DNA of 64,000 bases from an uncultured Lachnospiraceae bacterium. GTDB lineage: Bacteria > Bacillota > Clostridia > Lachnospirales > Lachnospiraceae. The position numbers and the translations under genes are program-made. Under the pieces are notes generated by a model that saw nothing but the letters and a program-made list of their open reading frames with translations, made no database searches and had not been told where the DNA came from. Numbering within the stretch: the first letter of the stretch is position 1; each line of letters begins with the position of its first letter. Below are positions 49,495-58,238 of the stretch, one piece after another. The stretch covers positions 65,406 to 129,405 of the forward strand of contig CAJUPI010000002.1 of assembly GCA_910588125.1 (NCBI GenBank), given 5' to 3'.

Positions 49495-50207
49495 GGATGC
49501 AGATATATTTTCTGGATGTTTCTCGATTTCAGCAGGATTTTGCATTAGAGGAAGAGGAGTTTAGCCGTTTGTGTGGAAGGCTTTCTGAAAAAAGACAACA
49601 AAAAATAGAAAGTTTTCGTTATGCCAAAGGAAAAGCCCTGTCCCTGGGAGCAGGGCTTTTGCTGGATTATGGCCTTTCCCGGCATGGAATCCGGGAACGG
49701 GATGCAGTGATGGCTTATGGGCCGGATGAGAAACCGTATTTGCGGGATTACCCGGAAATTCATTTTAATTTATCGCATTCGGGAACATTGGTGATGGCGG
49801 TTTTGGCAGATCAGGAGGTAGGCTGCGATGTGGAACGGATCGCTGTGCCGGATATGCGGATCGTACATCGTTTTTTTGCTGCCGGAGAAATAGCAGCGCT
49901 GGAAGCAGGAAAAGAAAAAGAGCAGACGGAAAATTTTTATCGTTTTTGGACCTTAAAAGAGAGTTTTTTAAAATTGACGGGAAAGGGAATGCGGATGCCC
50001 TTGAATGAGTTTTGCATTCATTTGGGTCCGCCAGTGTATGCCGAATGCAACGGAAAGCTTTTGAAATGTGGATTTGCTGAATTTGCTTATCCAGGCTATC
50101 GGGCGGCGTTTTGTGTGGAAGGCGCCGGGGAAGAATCGCTGGCAGGAGCCAAACCGGAATACTTATCCTGGAATCAGATTATGAGAATGGAAAATTCGAA
50201 AGAATGA
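49491..50207 (+). CDS. 4'-phosphopantetheinyl transferase (Sfp type)
   Basis: Enzyme of 238 residues that moves phosphopantetheine from CoA to a carrier-protein serine. Two-fold repeated fold with magnesium motif QEVGCDVERI and the later FWTLKESFLKLTGKGMRMP. KPYLRDYPEIHFNLSHSG is the CoA-binding part. Sfp-type rather than AcpS-type by length. No non-ribosomal peptide or polyketide gene is in the window, so its carrier target is unknown. An ATG at 49497 is an equally good start. Confidence 0.93.
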   Translation: MRMQIYFLDVSRFQQDFALEEEEFSRLCGRLSEKRQQKIESFRYAKGKALSLGAGLLLDYGLSRHGIRERDAVMAYGPDEKPYLRDYPEIHFNLSHSGTLVMAVLADQEVGCDVERIAVPDMRIVHRFFAAGEIAALEAGKEKEQTENFYRFWTLKESFLKLTGKGMRMPLNEFCIHLGPPVYAECNGKLLKCGFAEFAYPGYRAAFCVEGAGEESLAGAKPEYLSWNQIMRMENSKE

Positions 50208-50235
50208 GTGAAAAACGTCTGCTGGAGGAAAGAAT

Positions 50236-51930
50236 ATGGCAATTATAGGAATTGATCTGGGCACGACAAACAGCCTGGCTTCGGTATGGAAGGACGGGCA
50301 TGCGGAGTTGATTCCCAACCGGTTGGGGTCTTTTCTGACGCCAAGTGTGGTGGCTGAGGAAAATGGTGAGATCTGGGTGGGGGCAGTAGCGAAGGAAAAG
50401 AGAATCTTAAAGCCGGAGCAGAGCGCTGCTTCGTTCAAACGTTTTATGGGAACGATGTATAAGTCATCTCTGGGAGAACGCTGGTACAGCTCCCAGGAGC
50501 TGTCAGCCATGGTTCTTCGCCAGTTGAAGGCAGATGCAGAAGAATATCTGGGAGAGCAGGTAGAAGAGGCGGTGATTAGTGTCCCGGCATATTTTAATGA
50601 CGAACAGAGATTTGCGACCAAGCAGGCGGGAGTCTTGGCCGGATTAAAGGTGGAACGTCTGATTAATGAGCCTTCGGCAGCGGCTCTCTCCTGCCGGAAT
50701 CCGGAAAATGAAGAGGATGAAAGCTTTTTAGTCATTGATTTTGGCGGCGGTACGCTGGATGTTTCGGTAGTAGAGTGTTTTGAACAGGTGATTGAAATTC
50801 TGGCAGTTTCTGGTGATAATAAGCTGGGCGGCAATGATTTTGACAAACGGATTGCCGAATATTTTTGCAGAGAGCACGGCCTGGAATATGATCATCTTTG
50901 TCAACAACACCGGCTTGAGCTTTTGAAGAGTGCAGAATGGTGTAAGCGTCAGCTGACGGAGAAAAATGCTGGAATGATGGAATGGGACAGTCCCGACGGG
51001 AAGAAGGGGCTGATTCTTACTTCGGAAGATTTGATACGGATATCAGCGCCGGTCCTGAAACGGATGGAGGAAGTAGTTTGGAAAGCGCTGCGGGATGCCT
51101 CGATGGATGTTGGGGAAATTGATAAGGTGGTGCTGGTGGGAGGAACTTGCCGGATGCCAGTGATCTGGCAGTATATTCATCATTTTATGGGAGTAGAGCC
51201 TGTGTTGGCAGGAAATCCAGATGAAATTGTTGCTATTGGGGCAGGGACTTATGCAGGGATTAAAGAACGCAAGGAGGAGATCCGCGATATTGTATTGACA
51301 GATATTTGTCCCTTTACCCTTGGCGTGGGAGTTTGGGACGAAAGCAGCCGTGAATTGATGCTTTCACCGGTCATTGAACGAAATTGTGTGCTGCCTTTCA
51401 GCCGGGAAGAAATCTTCGAGCCAAGTACGCAAACCCAGACCAAAGTGGAAATTAAAATTTATCAGGGCGAGTCGATGTATTGTAAGAAAAATCTGTTCCT
51501 GGGAAAAGTGGATCTGGAAATTCCGCCGGGAGATACCAGGAACCGGTTGGTGAATGTGCGCTTTACCTATGATATTAACGGGATTCTGGAGGTGGAGGCG
51601 GTTAACCGCGCTGGCACGAAAGCACGAGAGGTGATTGTCAACAGCGGGATTCGTATGAGTGAGGAAGAATTGAATCAAAAAATTGCTCAGATTAAGGAGT
51701 TAAAATACGTATCCCGAGAGGAGGAGAAAAACGAATTCCTTTTCGCGAGAGCGGAACGTCTCTATCAGGAGTCATTAGGAGAAGAGCGGGAATTGGTTAT
51801 GAGGAATCGTCACTGGCTGGATTCCGTTATAAAAGGGAAAAATCCGGCGGCGATTCATGCGGCACAAAAGCAGGTGGGACAGGTTTTTGATTATCTGGAA
51901 GAAAAACTGGGACTTGGAGAGCTGCGATGA
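50236..51930 (+). CDS. Hsp70-family (DnaK-like) chaperone, shortened
   Basis: Hsp70 of 564 residues. ATPase domain (1 to about 370): IGIDLGTTNSLASVW, ISVPAYFNDEQRFATKQAG, VIDFGGGTLDVSVVE, LVGGTCRMPVIW. Substrate-binding beta domain at about 380-490 (TDICPFTLGVGVWDESS, RFTYDINGILEVEAVN). The lid helical region is present but the chain is about 50 residues shorter than housekeeping DnaK and has no EEVD-like or Gly-rich tail. Linked by ATGA to a J-like protein, so this is a dedicated chaperone pair, not the main dnaK locus (no grpE or hrcA nearby). Confidence 0.9.
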   Translation: MAIIGIDLGTTNSLASVWKDGHAELIPNRLGSFLTPSVVAEENGEIWVGAVAKEKRILKPEQSAASFKRFMGTMYKSSLGERWYSSQELSAMVLRQLKADAEEYLGEQVEEAVISVPAYFNDEQRFATKQAGVLAGLKVERLINEPSAAALSCRNPENEEDESFLVIDFGGGTLDVSVVECFEQVIEILAVSGDNKLGGNDFDKRIAEYFCREHGLEYDHLCQQHRLELLKSAEWCKRQLTEKNAGMMEWDSPDGKKGLILTSEDLIRISAPVLKRMEEVVWKALRDASMDVGEIDKVVLVGGTCRMPVIWQYIHHFMGVEPVLAGNPDEIVAIGAGTYAGIKERKEEIRDIVLTDICPFTLGVGVWDESSRELMLSPVIERNCVLPFSREEIFEPSTQTQTKVEIKIYQGESMYCKKNLFLGKVDLEIPPGDTRNRLVNVRFTYDINGILEVEAVNRAGTKAREVIVNSGIRMSEEELNQKIAQIKELKYVSREEEKNEFLFARAERLYQESLGEERELVMRNRHWLDSVIKGKNPAAIHAAQKQVGQVFDYLEEKLGLGELR

Positions 51931-52874
51931 GCGGGCAGAATTTTTGGGAGCTTTTGGAGCTGGCCCCGACAGGAAATAAAAAATCGATAAAAAAGGCATA
52001 TGCCAGAAAATGCCGAACCTGCCATCCGGAGGAGCATCCCGAGGAGTTTGAACGGCTGCATCAGGCATATGAAAAAGCCTTGGATTATGCGTCTCGAACC
52101 GGGGAAGACAAAGAATCTAAGACATTGTTTTTGGCAGAGGATTTTCAGCCCGGGCAAAGAGAACAATCGAAGGACTCCGAAGCTTTCTGCTGTTTTGAGA
52201 TTCCTGCTGAAAAATGGGAAGAGCTATTGAATCAGGAGACGGAAGAGGAAAAACATCCTGCTTCTTTGCCTCTCGAACAAGGAGTATCAAAGCCAGAAGC
52301 AATCCGGCAACCGCAAGATCGGGTGGATACGGAGATCCTGCTGGATCAGATGAAGGAACTGGAGGAGCTCTGTCAGGAGAGTGCTTTTCAAAGCGAACAG
52401 GATTATCCGGCTTTGATGGAACGCTGGGATGCGCTGGCAGAAAGTGAATTATTCAGAGAATACGGGCATTCGCCGTTTTTTACCTCGAAGCTGTTTGCCT
52501 GGCTGGAACAGGAGCGGGGCGAACTCCATATGCCCACGATGATAGGCCTGTGCCGGATTTATCATGTGATAGAAATGAATCAGGTATCCAGATGGAAACT
52601 TAAACAATGGAAAAATAAACGAGCCATGAAAAAATATCCGGAGATCCGTTTTTTGATGTACGAGATTATCGGTTATGATAAAGTATGGGAGCGGGATGTC
52701 TATGCAAAGCAGCTTTTTGCTTATGGGATGTCACCACAAAAGATGAAAAAAGAGAAGAAGCGGACGGAAAATAATTTTGATATTTGGGCTTTTTTGTCAG
52801 AAAATCGCCGGCTTTGGAAAGGGATTTTGGCAGTGTTGCTGGCAATTCGTTTCCTTTCTCATTTTGTGGATTAG
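51927..52874 (+). CDS. J-domain-like membrane-anchored co-chaperone (HPE variant)
   Basis: Protein of 315 residues. An N-terminal J-like domain (about 1-55): NFWELLELAPTGNKKSIKKA, helix III FERLHQAYEKALDYA. The loop that should read His-Pro-Asp is CHPEEHPEEF, i.e. HPE. A central acidic region and a helical domain (about 135-260) of unknown function follow. A C-terminal basic segment and one membrane helix (about 293-312, WKGILAVLLAIRFLSHF) suggest a tail anchor. Overlaps the Hsp70 stop by 4 bp. Likely recruits that Hsp70 to the membrane; whether HPE still stimulates ATPase activity is open. Confidence 0.72.
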   Translation: MSGQNFWELLELAPTGNKKSIKKAYARKCRTCHPEEHPEEFERLHQAYEKALDYASRTGEDKESKTLFLAEDFQPGQREQSKDSEAFCCFEIPAEKWEELLNQETEEEKHPASLPLEQGVSKPEAIRQPQDRVDTEILLDQMKELEELCQESAFQSEQDYPALMERWDALAESELFREYGHSPFFTSKLFAWLEQERGELHMPTMIGLCRIYHVIEMNQVSRWKLKQWKNKRAMKKYPEIRFLMYEIIGYDKVWERDVYAKQLFAYGMSPQKMKKEKKRTENNFDIWAFLSENRRLWKGILAVLLAIRFLSHFVD

Positions 52875-52905
52875 AAAACCGGATGAAAAACACTTGCGCT
52901 TTCTC

Positions 52906-52934
52906 TTTTCAAAACGATACGAATGTGGTATGAT
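52906..52934 (+). promoter_or_regulatory. Possible sigma-A promoter of the pyrH-polC block
   Basis: TTTTCA, 17-bp spacer, TATGAT, 35 bp before the pyrH start codon. The -35 is weak, so confidence is moderate. Confidence 0.45.
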
Positions 52935-52969
52935 ATTTCCATAGCGAAATACGACAGGAGAATCAATTC

Positions 52970-53674
52970 ATGAATAGAAGACGGGTATTTTTAAAACTGA
53001 GCGGAGAAGCGCTGGCTGGCCATAAGAAGACGGGATTTGATGAGGATACGGTCAAAGAGGTGGCTCGTCAGGTGAAGCTGTCTGTCGATTTGGGGATTCA
53101 GGTAGGAATCGTGATTGGTGGTGGTAATTTCTGGCGGGGACGCACCAGTGAGGCGATTGACCGCACGAAGGCGGATCAGATCGGGATGCTGGCGACAGTG
53201 ATGAACTGTATTTATGTGTCAGAGATTTTCCGGAATGCCGGGATGATGACCCAGATTTTGACGCCTTTTGAGTGTGGCTCCATGACCAAGCTTTTTTCCA
53301 AGGATCGGGCGAATAAATATTTTGCAAGAGGTATGGTAGTATTTTTTGCCGGCGGTACGGGGCATCCCTATTTTTCTACGGATACGGGGATCACTTTGCG
53401 GGCTGTTGAGATGGATGCCGATTGTATTTTGCTGGCAAAGTCCATTGATGGAGTATATGACAGTGATCCGGCGAAGAATCCGCAGGCGAAGCGTTATGAC
53501 ACGATCTCTATTCAGGAGGTTATCGATAAAAAACTGGCTGTGGTGGATTTGACAGCCTCTATCATGTGCCTGGAGCATAAGATGCCCATGGCAGTATTCG
53601 ATCTGAACGAAAAAGACAGTATTGCCAATGCTATGCAGGGAAAAATCAACGGTACGACAGTGACCGTGGAATAA
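52970..53674 (+). CDS. pyrH: PyrH, UMP kinase
   Basis: Bacterial UMP kinase of 234 residues (amino-acid-kinase fold) making UDP. Seen: VFLKLSGEALAG, GIVIGGGNFWRGR, DQIGMLATVMNCIY, FFAGGTGHPYFSTDT and SIDGVYDSDP. Followed 12 bp later by frr. The usual upstream rpsB-tsf pair is not here; an Hsp70/J-like pair is in that place. Confidence 0.97.
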   Translation: MNRRRVFLKLSGEALAGHKKTGFDEDTVKEVARQVKLSVDLGIQVGIVIGGGNFWRGRTSEAIDRTKADQIGMLATVMNCIYVSEIFRNAGMMTQILTPFECGSMTKLFSKDRANKYFARGMVVFFAGGTGHPYFSTDTGITLRAVEMDADCILLAKSIDGVYDSDPAKNPQAKRYDTISIQEVIDKKLAVVDLTASIMCLEHKMPMAVFDLNEKDSIANAMQGKINGTTVTVE

Positions 53675-53686
53675 CAGGAGGGGAAT

Positions 53687-54241
53687 ATGCAGGAACAATT
53701 AAAAATGTATGAGGACAAGATGAACAAATCTTTGGAGGTATTGCTGGGAGATTTTGCTACTGTGCGCGCGGGACGTGCCAATCCACACGTATTGGACAAG
53801 ATCAAAGTGGATTATTATGGCACGCCAACGCCGATCCAGCAGGTAGGCAATATCAATATTCCGGAGGCAAGGATGATTGTGATCCAGCCCTGGGAGAAAA
53901 GCCTGTTAAAGGCAATCGAGAAAGCAATCAATATGTCTGATTTGGGAATCCATCCTACCAATGATGGCAATGTGATCCGCCTGGTATTTCCGGAACTGAC
54001 GGAGGAGCGCAGAAAGGATCTGGCAAAGGATATCAAGAAGAAGGGGGAGGGCGCTAAGGTGGCGGTCCGCAATATCCGCCGGGATGCCAATGAGACATTT
54101 AAGAAGATGGAGAAATCAGGTGAGATGTCGGAGGATGATTTGAAATTGGGGACAGAGAAGATTCAGAAGCTCACGGATAAGATGATAGATAAGATTGACG
54201 CGGCAGTAGAGGAAAAGACAAAGGAGATCATGACGGTATAG
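53687..54241 (+). CDS. frr: Frr, ribosome recycling factor
   Basis: Ribosome recycling factor of 184 residues, full length. Features: helical domain N-terminus ending RAGRANPHVLDKI, the beta domain VDYYGTPTPIQQVGNI, and the hinge/helix RDANETFKKMEKSGEMSEDD. Works with EF-G to split post-termination ribosomes. GGAGGGG precedes the ATG. Confidence 0.98.
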   Translation: MQEQLKMYEDKMNKSLEVLLGDFATVRAGRANPHVLDKIKVDYYGTPTPIQQVGNINIPEARMIVIQPWEKSLLKAIEKAINMSDLGIHPTNDGNVIRLVFPELTEERRKDLAKDIKKKGEGAKVAVRNIRRDANETFKKMEKSGEMSEDDLKLGTEKIQKLTDKMIDKIDAAVEEKTKEIMTV

Positions 54242-54267
54242 CAGTTAAGAAAATCATCAGAAATGGG

Positions 54268-54295
54268 GGGACAGGGGTATCTATATTCCTGTCCC
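54268..54295 (+). promoter_or_regulatory. Intercistronic hairpin between frr and uppS
   Basis: GGGACAGG pairs with CCTGTCCC across a 12-nt loop. The following ATTATTGCG is a poor T run, so it is probably a weak terminator or stability element ahead of uppS. Confidence 0.6.
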
Positions 54296-54319
54296 ATTAT
54301 TGCGATTAGGGAGGAAAAG

Positions 54320-55042
54320 ATGGAAAAAGAACGGGAAGGAATGGTAATTCCCAGGCATGTAGCATTGATTTTGGACGGGAATGGCCGTTGGGCGAAAAAG
54401 CGAGGATTCCCGCGCACAATGGGACATAAGGAGGGCTGCAAAACGGTAGAGAAGACGGTGGAAATTGCAGCGCGGATGGGAATTGAATATTTGACGGTAT
54501 ACGGATTTTCCACAGAGAACTGGAAACGTTCGGCGGAAGAGGTAGGAGCTCTGATGCAGCTTTTCCGTTATTATATGGTGCGCCTTTTGAAGATAGCTTC
54601 GGCGAATAATGTGCGGGTGCGGATGATCGGAGATCGAAACCGGTTTGATAAAGACATTATTGAGGGGATTAATCGCCTGGAGTCGGAGACAAAGGAGAAT
54701 ACCGGGCTGACCTTTGTGATTGCGGTAAATTATGGCGGCCGGGATGAGATTGTCCGGGCAGTGCGGCATCTTTTAGCCGATTACCAGGCAGGTGTGATTC
54801 AGGCGGACGGGATTACGGAGACGTTGTTGGCTTCCTATCTGGATACGGCTGATATGCCGGATCCGGATCTCTTGATTCGGACCAGCGGGGAGATCCGTCT
54901 CTCTAATTACTTATTATGGCAGCTGGCTTATACAGAGATTTATGTGACGGATTGCCTGTGGCCGGATTTTAATAAAGAGGAATTGGAAAAGGCAATCCTG
55001 GCGTATAATAAACGGGAACGGAGATTTGGCGGGATCAAGTAA
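54320..55042 (+). CDS. uppS: UppS, undecaprenyl diphosphate synthase
   Basis: cis-Prenyltransferase of 240 residues that makes the lipid carrier for cell wall synthesis. Motifs: ALILDGNGRWAKKRGF (catalytic Asp), GHKEGCKTVEK, YGFSTENWKR, and the C-terminal DLLIRTSGEIRLSNYLLWQ. GGGAGG upstream sets ATG 54320; the longer frame runs through the hairpin. Confidence 0.96.
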   Translation: MEKEREGMVIPRHVALILDGNGRWAKKRGFPRTMGHKEGCKTVEKTVEIAARMGIEYLTVYGFSTENWKRSAEEVGALMQLFRYYMVRLLKIASANNVRVRMIGDRNRFDKDIIEGINRLESETKENTGLTFVIAVNYGGRDEIVRAVRHLLADYQAGVIQADGITETLLASYLDTADMPDPDLLIRTSGEIRLSNYLLWQLAYTEIYVTDCLWPDFNKEELEKAILAYNKRERRFGGIK

Positions 55043-55060
55043 CGAAAAGGGGGAGTCTGA

Positions 55061-55861
55061 ATGTTTGGAAAACGTCTGATTAGTGGTATTATTCTGGTCA
55101 TTCTTGCTATTCTAATAGTAGGGAGAGGCGGGGTGCTCCTTTATGTAACAGCGGGACTGATTTCGCTTATGGCATTGTTTGAATTATACCGCGTTATGAA
55201 GATTGAAAAAAATCCCCTGGGGCTGGTGGGATATCTGACAGCAGTTGCTTATTATGGGCTGGTGTGGTATGAAGGCCAGCAGTATGTGATTTTAATGGCG
55301 ATTGCTGCATTGATGCTTTTGATGGGAATCTATGTATTCACATTCCCCAAATACCGGACGGAGGAGGTGACCATAGCATTTTTCGGCGTGTTTTATGCTG
55401 CAGTGATGCTTTCCTATCTCTATCAGGTACGGGCGATGACGGACGGGATTTATCTGGTTTGGCTGATCTTTTTTAGCTCCTGGGGATGTGATACGTGCGC
55501 ATATTGTGCCGGGATGTTGTTCGGAAAGCACAAGCTGGTGCCGGTTTTAAGCCCCAAGAAGACGATTGAGGGGGCAGTCGGCGGCGTAGTGGGGGCCGCG
55601 CTTTTGGGCTATGGTTTTGCCTGTGTGTACGGCGGGAAGATGATAGCTGTGGGGAATCCCCGGGTGGCCTGTGCCCTGGCCTGTGCAATCGCAGCAGTGA
55701 TTTCTCAGGTGGGAGATCTGGCGGCGTCAGCGATTAAAAGGAATCATGACATCAAGGATTATGGACATTTAATCCCGGGACATGGGGGAATCTTGGATCG
55801 TTTTGACAGTATGTTGTTTACAGCGCCGGCTATTTATTTTGCAGTGACATTTTTGCGGTGA
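55061..55861 (+). CDS. cdsA: CdsA, phosphatidate cytidylyltransferase
   Basis: Membrane enzyme of 266 residues making CDP-diacylglycerol. About eight hydrophobic helices; the signature near the C-terminus reads SAIKRNHDIKDYGHLIPGHGGILDRFDS, with the metal-binding acidic residues. GKHKLVPVLSPKKTIEG is also conserved. Its stop codon overlaps the open frame of the following gene. Confidence 0.95.
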   Translation: MFGKRLISGIILVILAILIVGRGGVLLYVTAGLISLMALFELYRVMKIEKNPLGLVGYLTAVAYYGLVWYEGQQYVILMAIAALMLLMGIYVFTFPKYRTEEVTIAFFGVFYAAVMLSYLYQVRAMTDGIYLVWLIFFSSWGCDTCAYCAGMLFGKHKLVPVLSPKKTIEGAVGGVVGAALLGYGFACVYGGKMIAVGNPRVACALACAIAAVISQVGDLAASAIKRNHDIKDYGHLIPGHGGILDRFDSMLFTAPAIYFAVTFLR

Positions 55862-55890
55862 TGGATTTGGCGACAGAGGAGGAAATATTT

Positions 55891-57033
55891 GTGAGAAAGA
55901 TAGCGATACTTGGTTCCACCGGCTCTATCGGAACTCAGACGCTGGAGGTAGTGGAGCAAAATCCGGATCTCCAGGTGACAGCTTTGGCGGCAGGAGGGAA
56001 TGTACGGCTGATGGAGCAGCAGATCCGAAAATTCCGGCCCTCTCTGGCCTGTATGGGAGATGAGGAGAAAGCGCGGGAACTCCAGGCATTGACAGTAGAT
56101 CTGGAGGTGCGGATCACTGCCGGTATGGAGGGGCTTTTGGAGGTGGCCACGCAGCCACAGTCAGATATTCTGGTGACAGCGATTGTGGGGATGATTGGCA
56201 TCCGTCCGACGATTGCTGCTCTAGAAGCAGGGAAGGATATTGCCCTGGCAAATAAAGAGACGTTGGTGACGGCCGGTCATATTATTATGCCTCTGGCTAA
56301 GCAGCAAAAGGTGCGGATTTTACCGGTAGACAGTGAACACAGTGCGATATTCCAGTGCCTGAACGGAGAGGATTCGCGGGCAATTCATAAGATTCTTCTG
56401 ACAGCATCCGGGGGGCCCTTTCGGGGATGGAAAAAAGAGCAGCTGGCCGGGGTGCAGGTAGAGGATGCCCTGAAGCATCCCAATTGGAGCATGGGAAGGA
56501 AAATCACCATTGATTCTTCAACGATGGTCAATAAAGGGCTTGAAGTGATGGAGGCGAAGTGGCTGTTCGGTGTGGAGTTAGAGCAGGTACAGGTGGTGGT
56601 GCAGCCCCAGAGCGTGATTCATTCGATGGTAGAGTTTGAGGATGGCGCAGTGATGGCGCAGTTAGGGGCACCGGATATGAGATTGCCGATTCAGTATGCA
56701 CTCTGTTATCCGCAGAGGAGATATCTGCCAGGGGAACGGCTGGATTTTACAAAGCTAAAGAATATTTCCTTTGAGGTGCCGGATCCGGAGGTTTTTCGGG
56801 GGTTGGCGCTGGCCTATGATGCCGGAAGGCGGGGCGGTTCGATGCCAACCGTATATAATGCGGCCAATGAGTATGCGGTGGCAGCATTTTTGGCAAGAAA
56901 GATTTCTTATCCCACAATTGTGGAGATGATTGAGCGTGCTATGGAGCACCACAGGTTTGTGGAGCAGCCGGGAGTGGAGGAAATTCTGGCTGCGGAGCGG
57001 GAAACCTATGAATATTTAGAAAGCAGGTGGTAG
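55891..57033 (+). CDS. dxr: Dxr, 1-deoxy-D-xylulose 5-phosphate reductoisomerase
   Basis: Second enzyme of the methylerythritol-phosphate isoprenoid route, 380 residues. NADPH site ILGSTGSIGTQTLEV; metal and substrate site LPVDSEHSAIFQCL; ITIDSSTMVNKGLEVMEA. The GTG at 55891 with AGGAGG eight bases upstream fits the family N-terminus better than the ATG at 55858, which lies before the binding site. Shares the cluster with ispG of the same pathway. Confidence 0.96.
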   Translation: MRKIAILGSTGSIGTQTLEVVEQNPDLQVTALAAGGNVRLMEQQIRKFRPSLACMGDEEKARELQALTVDLEVRITAGMEGLLEVATQPQSDILVTAIVGMIGIRPTIAALEAGKDIALANKETLVTAGHIIMPLAKQQKVRILPVDSEHSAIFQCLNGEDSRAIHKILLTASGGPFRGWKKEQLAGVQVEDALKHPNWSMGRKITIDSSTMVNKGLEVMEAKWLFGVELEQVQVVVQPQSVIHSMVEFEDGAVMAQLGAPDMRLPIQYALCYPQRRYLPGERLDFTKLKNISFEVPDPEVFRGLALAYDAGRRGGSMPTVYNAANEYAVAAFLARKISYPTIVEMIERAMEHHRFVEQPGVEEILAAERETYEYLESRW

Positions 57034-57034
57034 T

Positions 57035-58141
57035 TTGCTGTATATTCTGGCAGGGATACTGTTATTTGGAGTGATTGTTCTGGTTCATGAGTTCGGGCAT
57101 TTCCTGCTCGCGAAGCTGAATGGAATTGGCGTGGTGGAGTTTTCTATCGGTATGGGCCCGCGGTTGTGCAGCTTTGTGCGGGGAGATACCCGATATTCCA
57201 TCAAGTGCCTGCCTTTTGGCGGTTCTTGTATGATGGTCGGGGAGGATGCGGATAATCCGGATCCCACTGCTTTTAACAATAAGTCTGTGTGGGCGAGGAT
57301 TTCAGTCATCGCAGCAGGTCCGGTGTTTAATTTGATTTTGGCCTTGTTGTGTGCCATGGTCATAGTGGCGCAGGTAGGACACGATCTTCCGGTATTGTAC
57401 GATATTGTGGAAGGTTCTCCGGCTGATCGTGCCGGGCTTTTGCCGGGAGATGAATTGATTCGGATCAACAATCGGAAAATATCATCGCGGCGGGATGTAT
57501 CCTTGTATCTCATGGCACATCCGGGGGAGCCGTTGACCATACATTATAAGCGGCTGCCGGAGACATCACAGGGACTGTTGTCAGAAGAACAGGAGCCGGA
57601 AAAACAGCAGACACAGGGAATTGCCTCGGAGCATGTGGCGGAGCTGGTGCCGGAGTACAGTGAGGAATATCAGTCCTACATGATGGGAGTCAGCTTCATG
57701 GGAAATTATAAAAAGGCGGGAAATCCTCTCGAATTTTTGAATTACAGCCTTTATGAAGTGAAGTATTGTATTGTCACGACGATTGACGGACTGGGGATGC
57801 TATTTAGGGGACAAATGAAGGTAGAGGATTCGGTGACCGGGCCGGTTGGAATCGTCAGCATGGTGGGGGAGACCATCGAGGAAGGGCAGAAGAGCGGCGC
57901 TGCCGTACTTTTAAATATTATTGCCACCTGGGGCCTGCTCTTAAGTGCAACCCTGGGAATTATGAACCTGCTGCCGATACCGGCGCTGGACGGCGGGCGG
58001 TTGCTGTTTCTCTTGATTGAGCTTTTGCGTGGACGCCCGGTGGATCCGGAGAAGGAAGGCATGGTCCACGCGGCAGGGATGGCCCTGCTGATGATGCTGA
58101 TGGTGCTAGTGTTGTTTAACGATATTCGGAAGCTGATGTAA
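57035..58141 (+). CDS. rseP: RseP, site-2-type membrane zinc metalloprotease
   Basis: Intramembrane protease of 368 residues (M50B). TTG start one base after the dxr stop. HExxH zinc motif in VLVHEFGHFLLAKLNG, second signature NLLPIPALDGGRLLFLL, and one PDZ domain (about 110-170, VEGSPADRAGLLPGDELIRIN). An insert of about 40 residues rich in Glu/Gln follows the PDZ domain. It cleaves membrane anti-sigma factors or signal peptides in relatives. Confidence 0.95.
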   Translation: MLYILAGILLFGVIVLVHEFGHFLLAKLNGIGVVEFSIGMGPRLCSFVRGDTRYSIKCLPFGGSCMMVGEDADNPDPTAFNNKSVWARISVIAAGPVFNLILALLCAMVIVAQVGHDLPVLYDIVEGSPADRAGLLPGDELIRINNRKISSRRDVSLYLMAHPGEPLTIHYKRLPETSQGLLSEEQEPEKQQTQGIASEHVAELVPEYSEEYQSYMMGVSFMGNYKKAGNPLEFLNYSLYEVKYCIVTTIDGLGMLFRGQMKVEDSVTGPVGIVSMVGETIEEGQKSGAAVLLNIIATWGLLLSATLGIMNLLPIPALDGGRLLFLLIELLRGRPVDPEKEGMVHAAGMALLMMLMVLVLFNDIRKLM

Positions 58142-58238
58142 AGGAAAGGGCGCAGACGGTTTGATATTATGTGGGATCATGTGTTTGCGTCCTTTAAATT
58201 AAGAGGCTGACAAACAATAAAACAGGGAGAAGACAACG

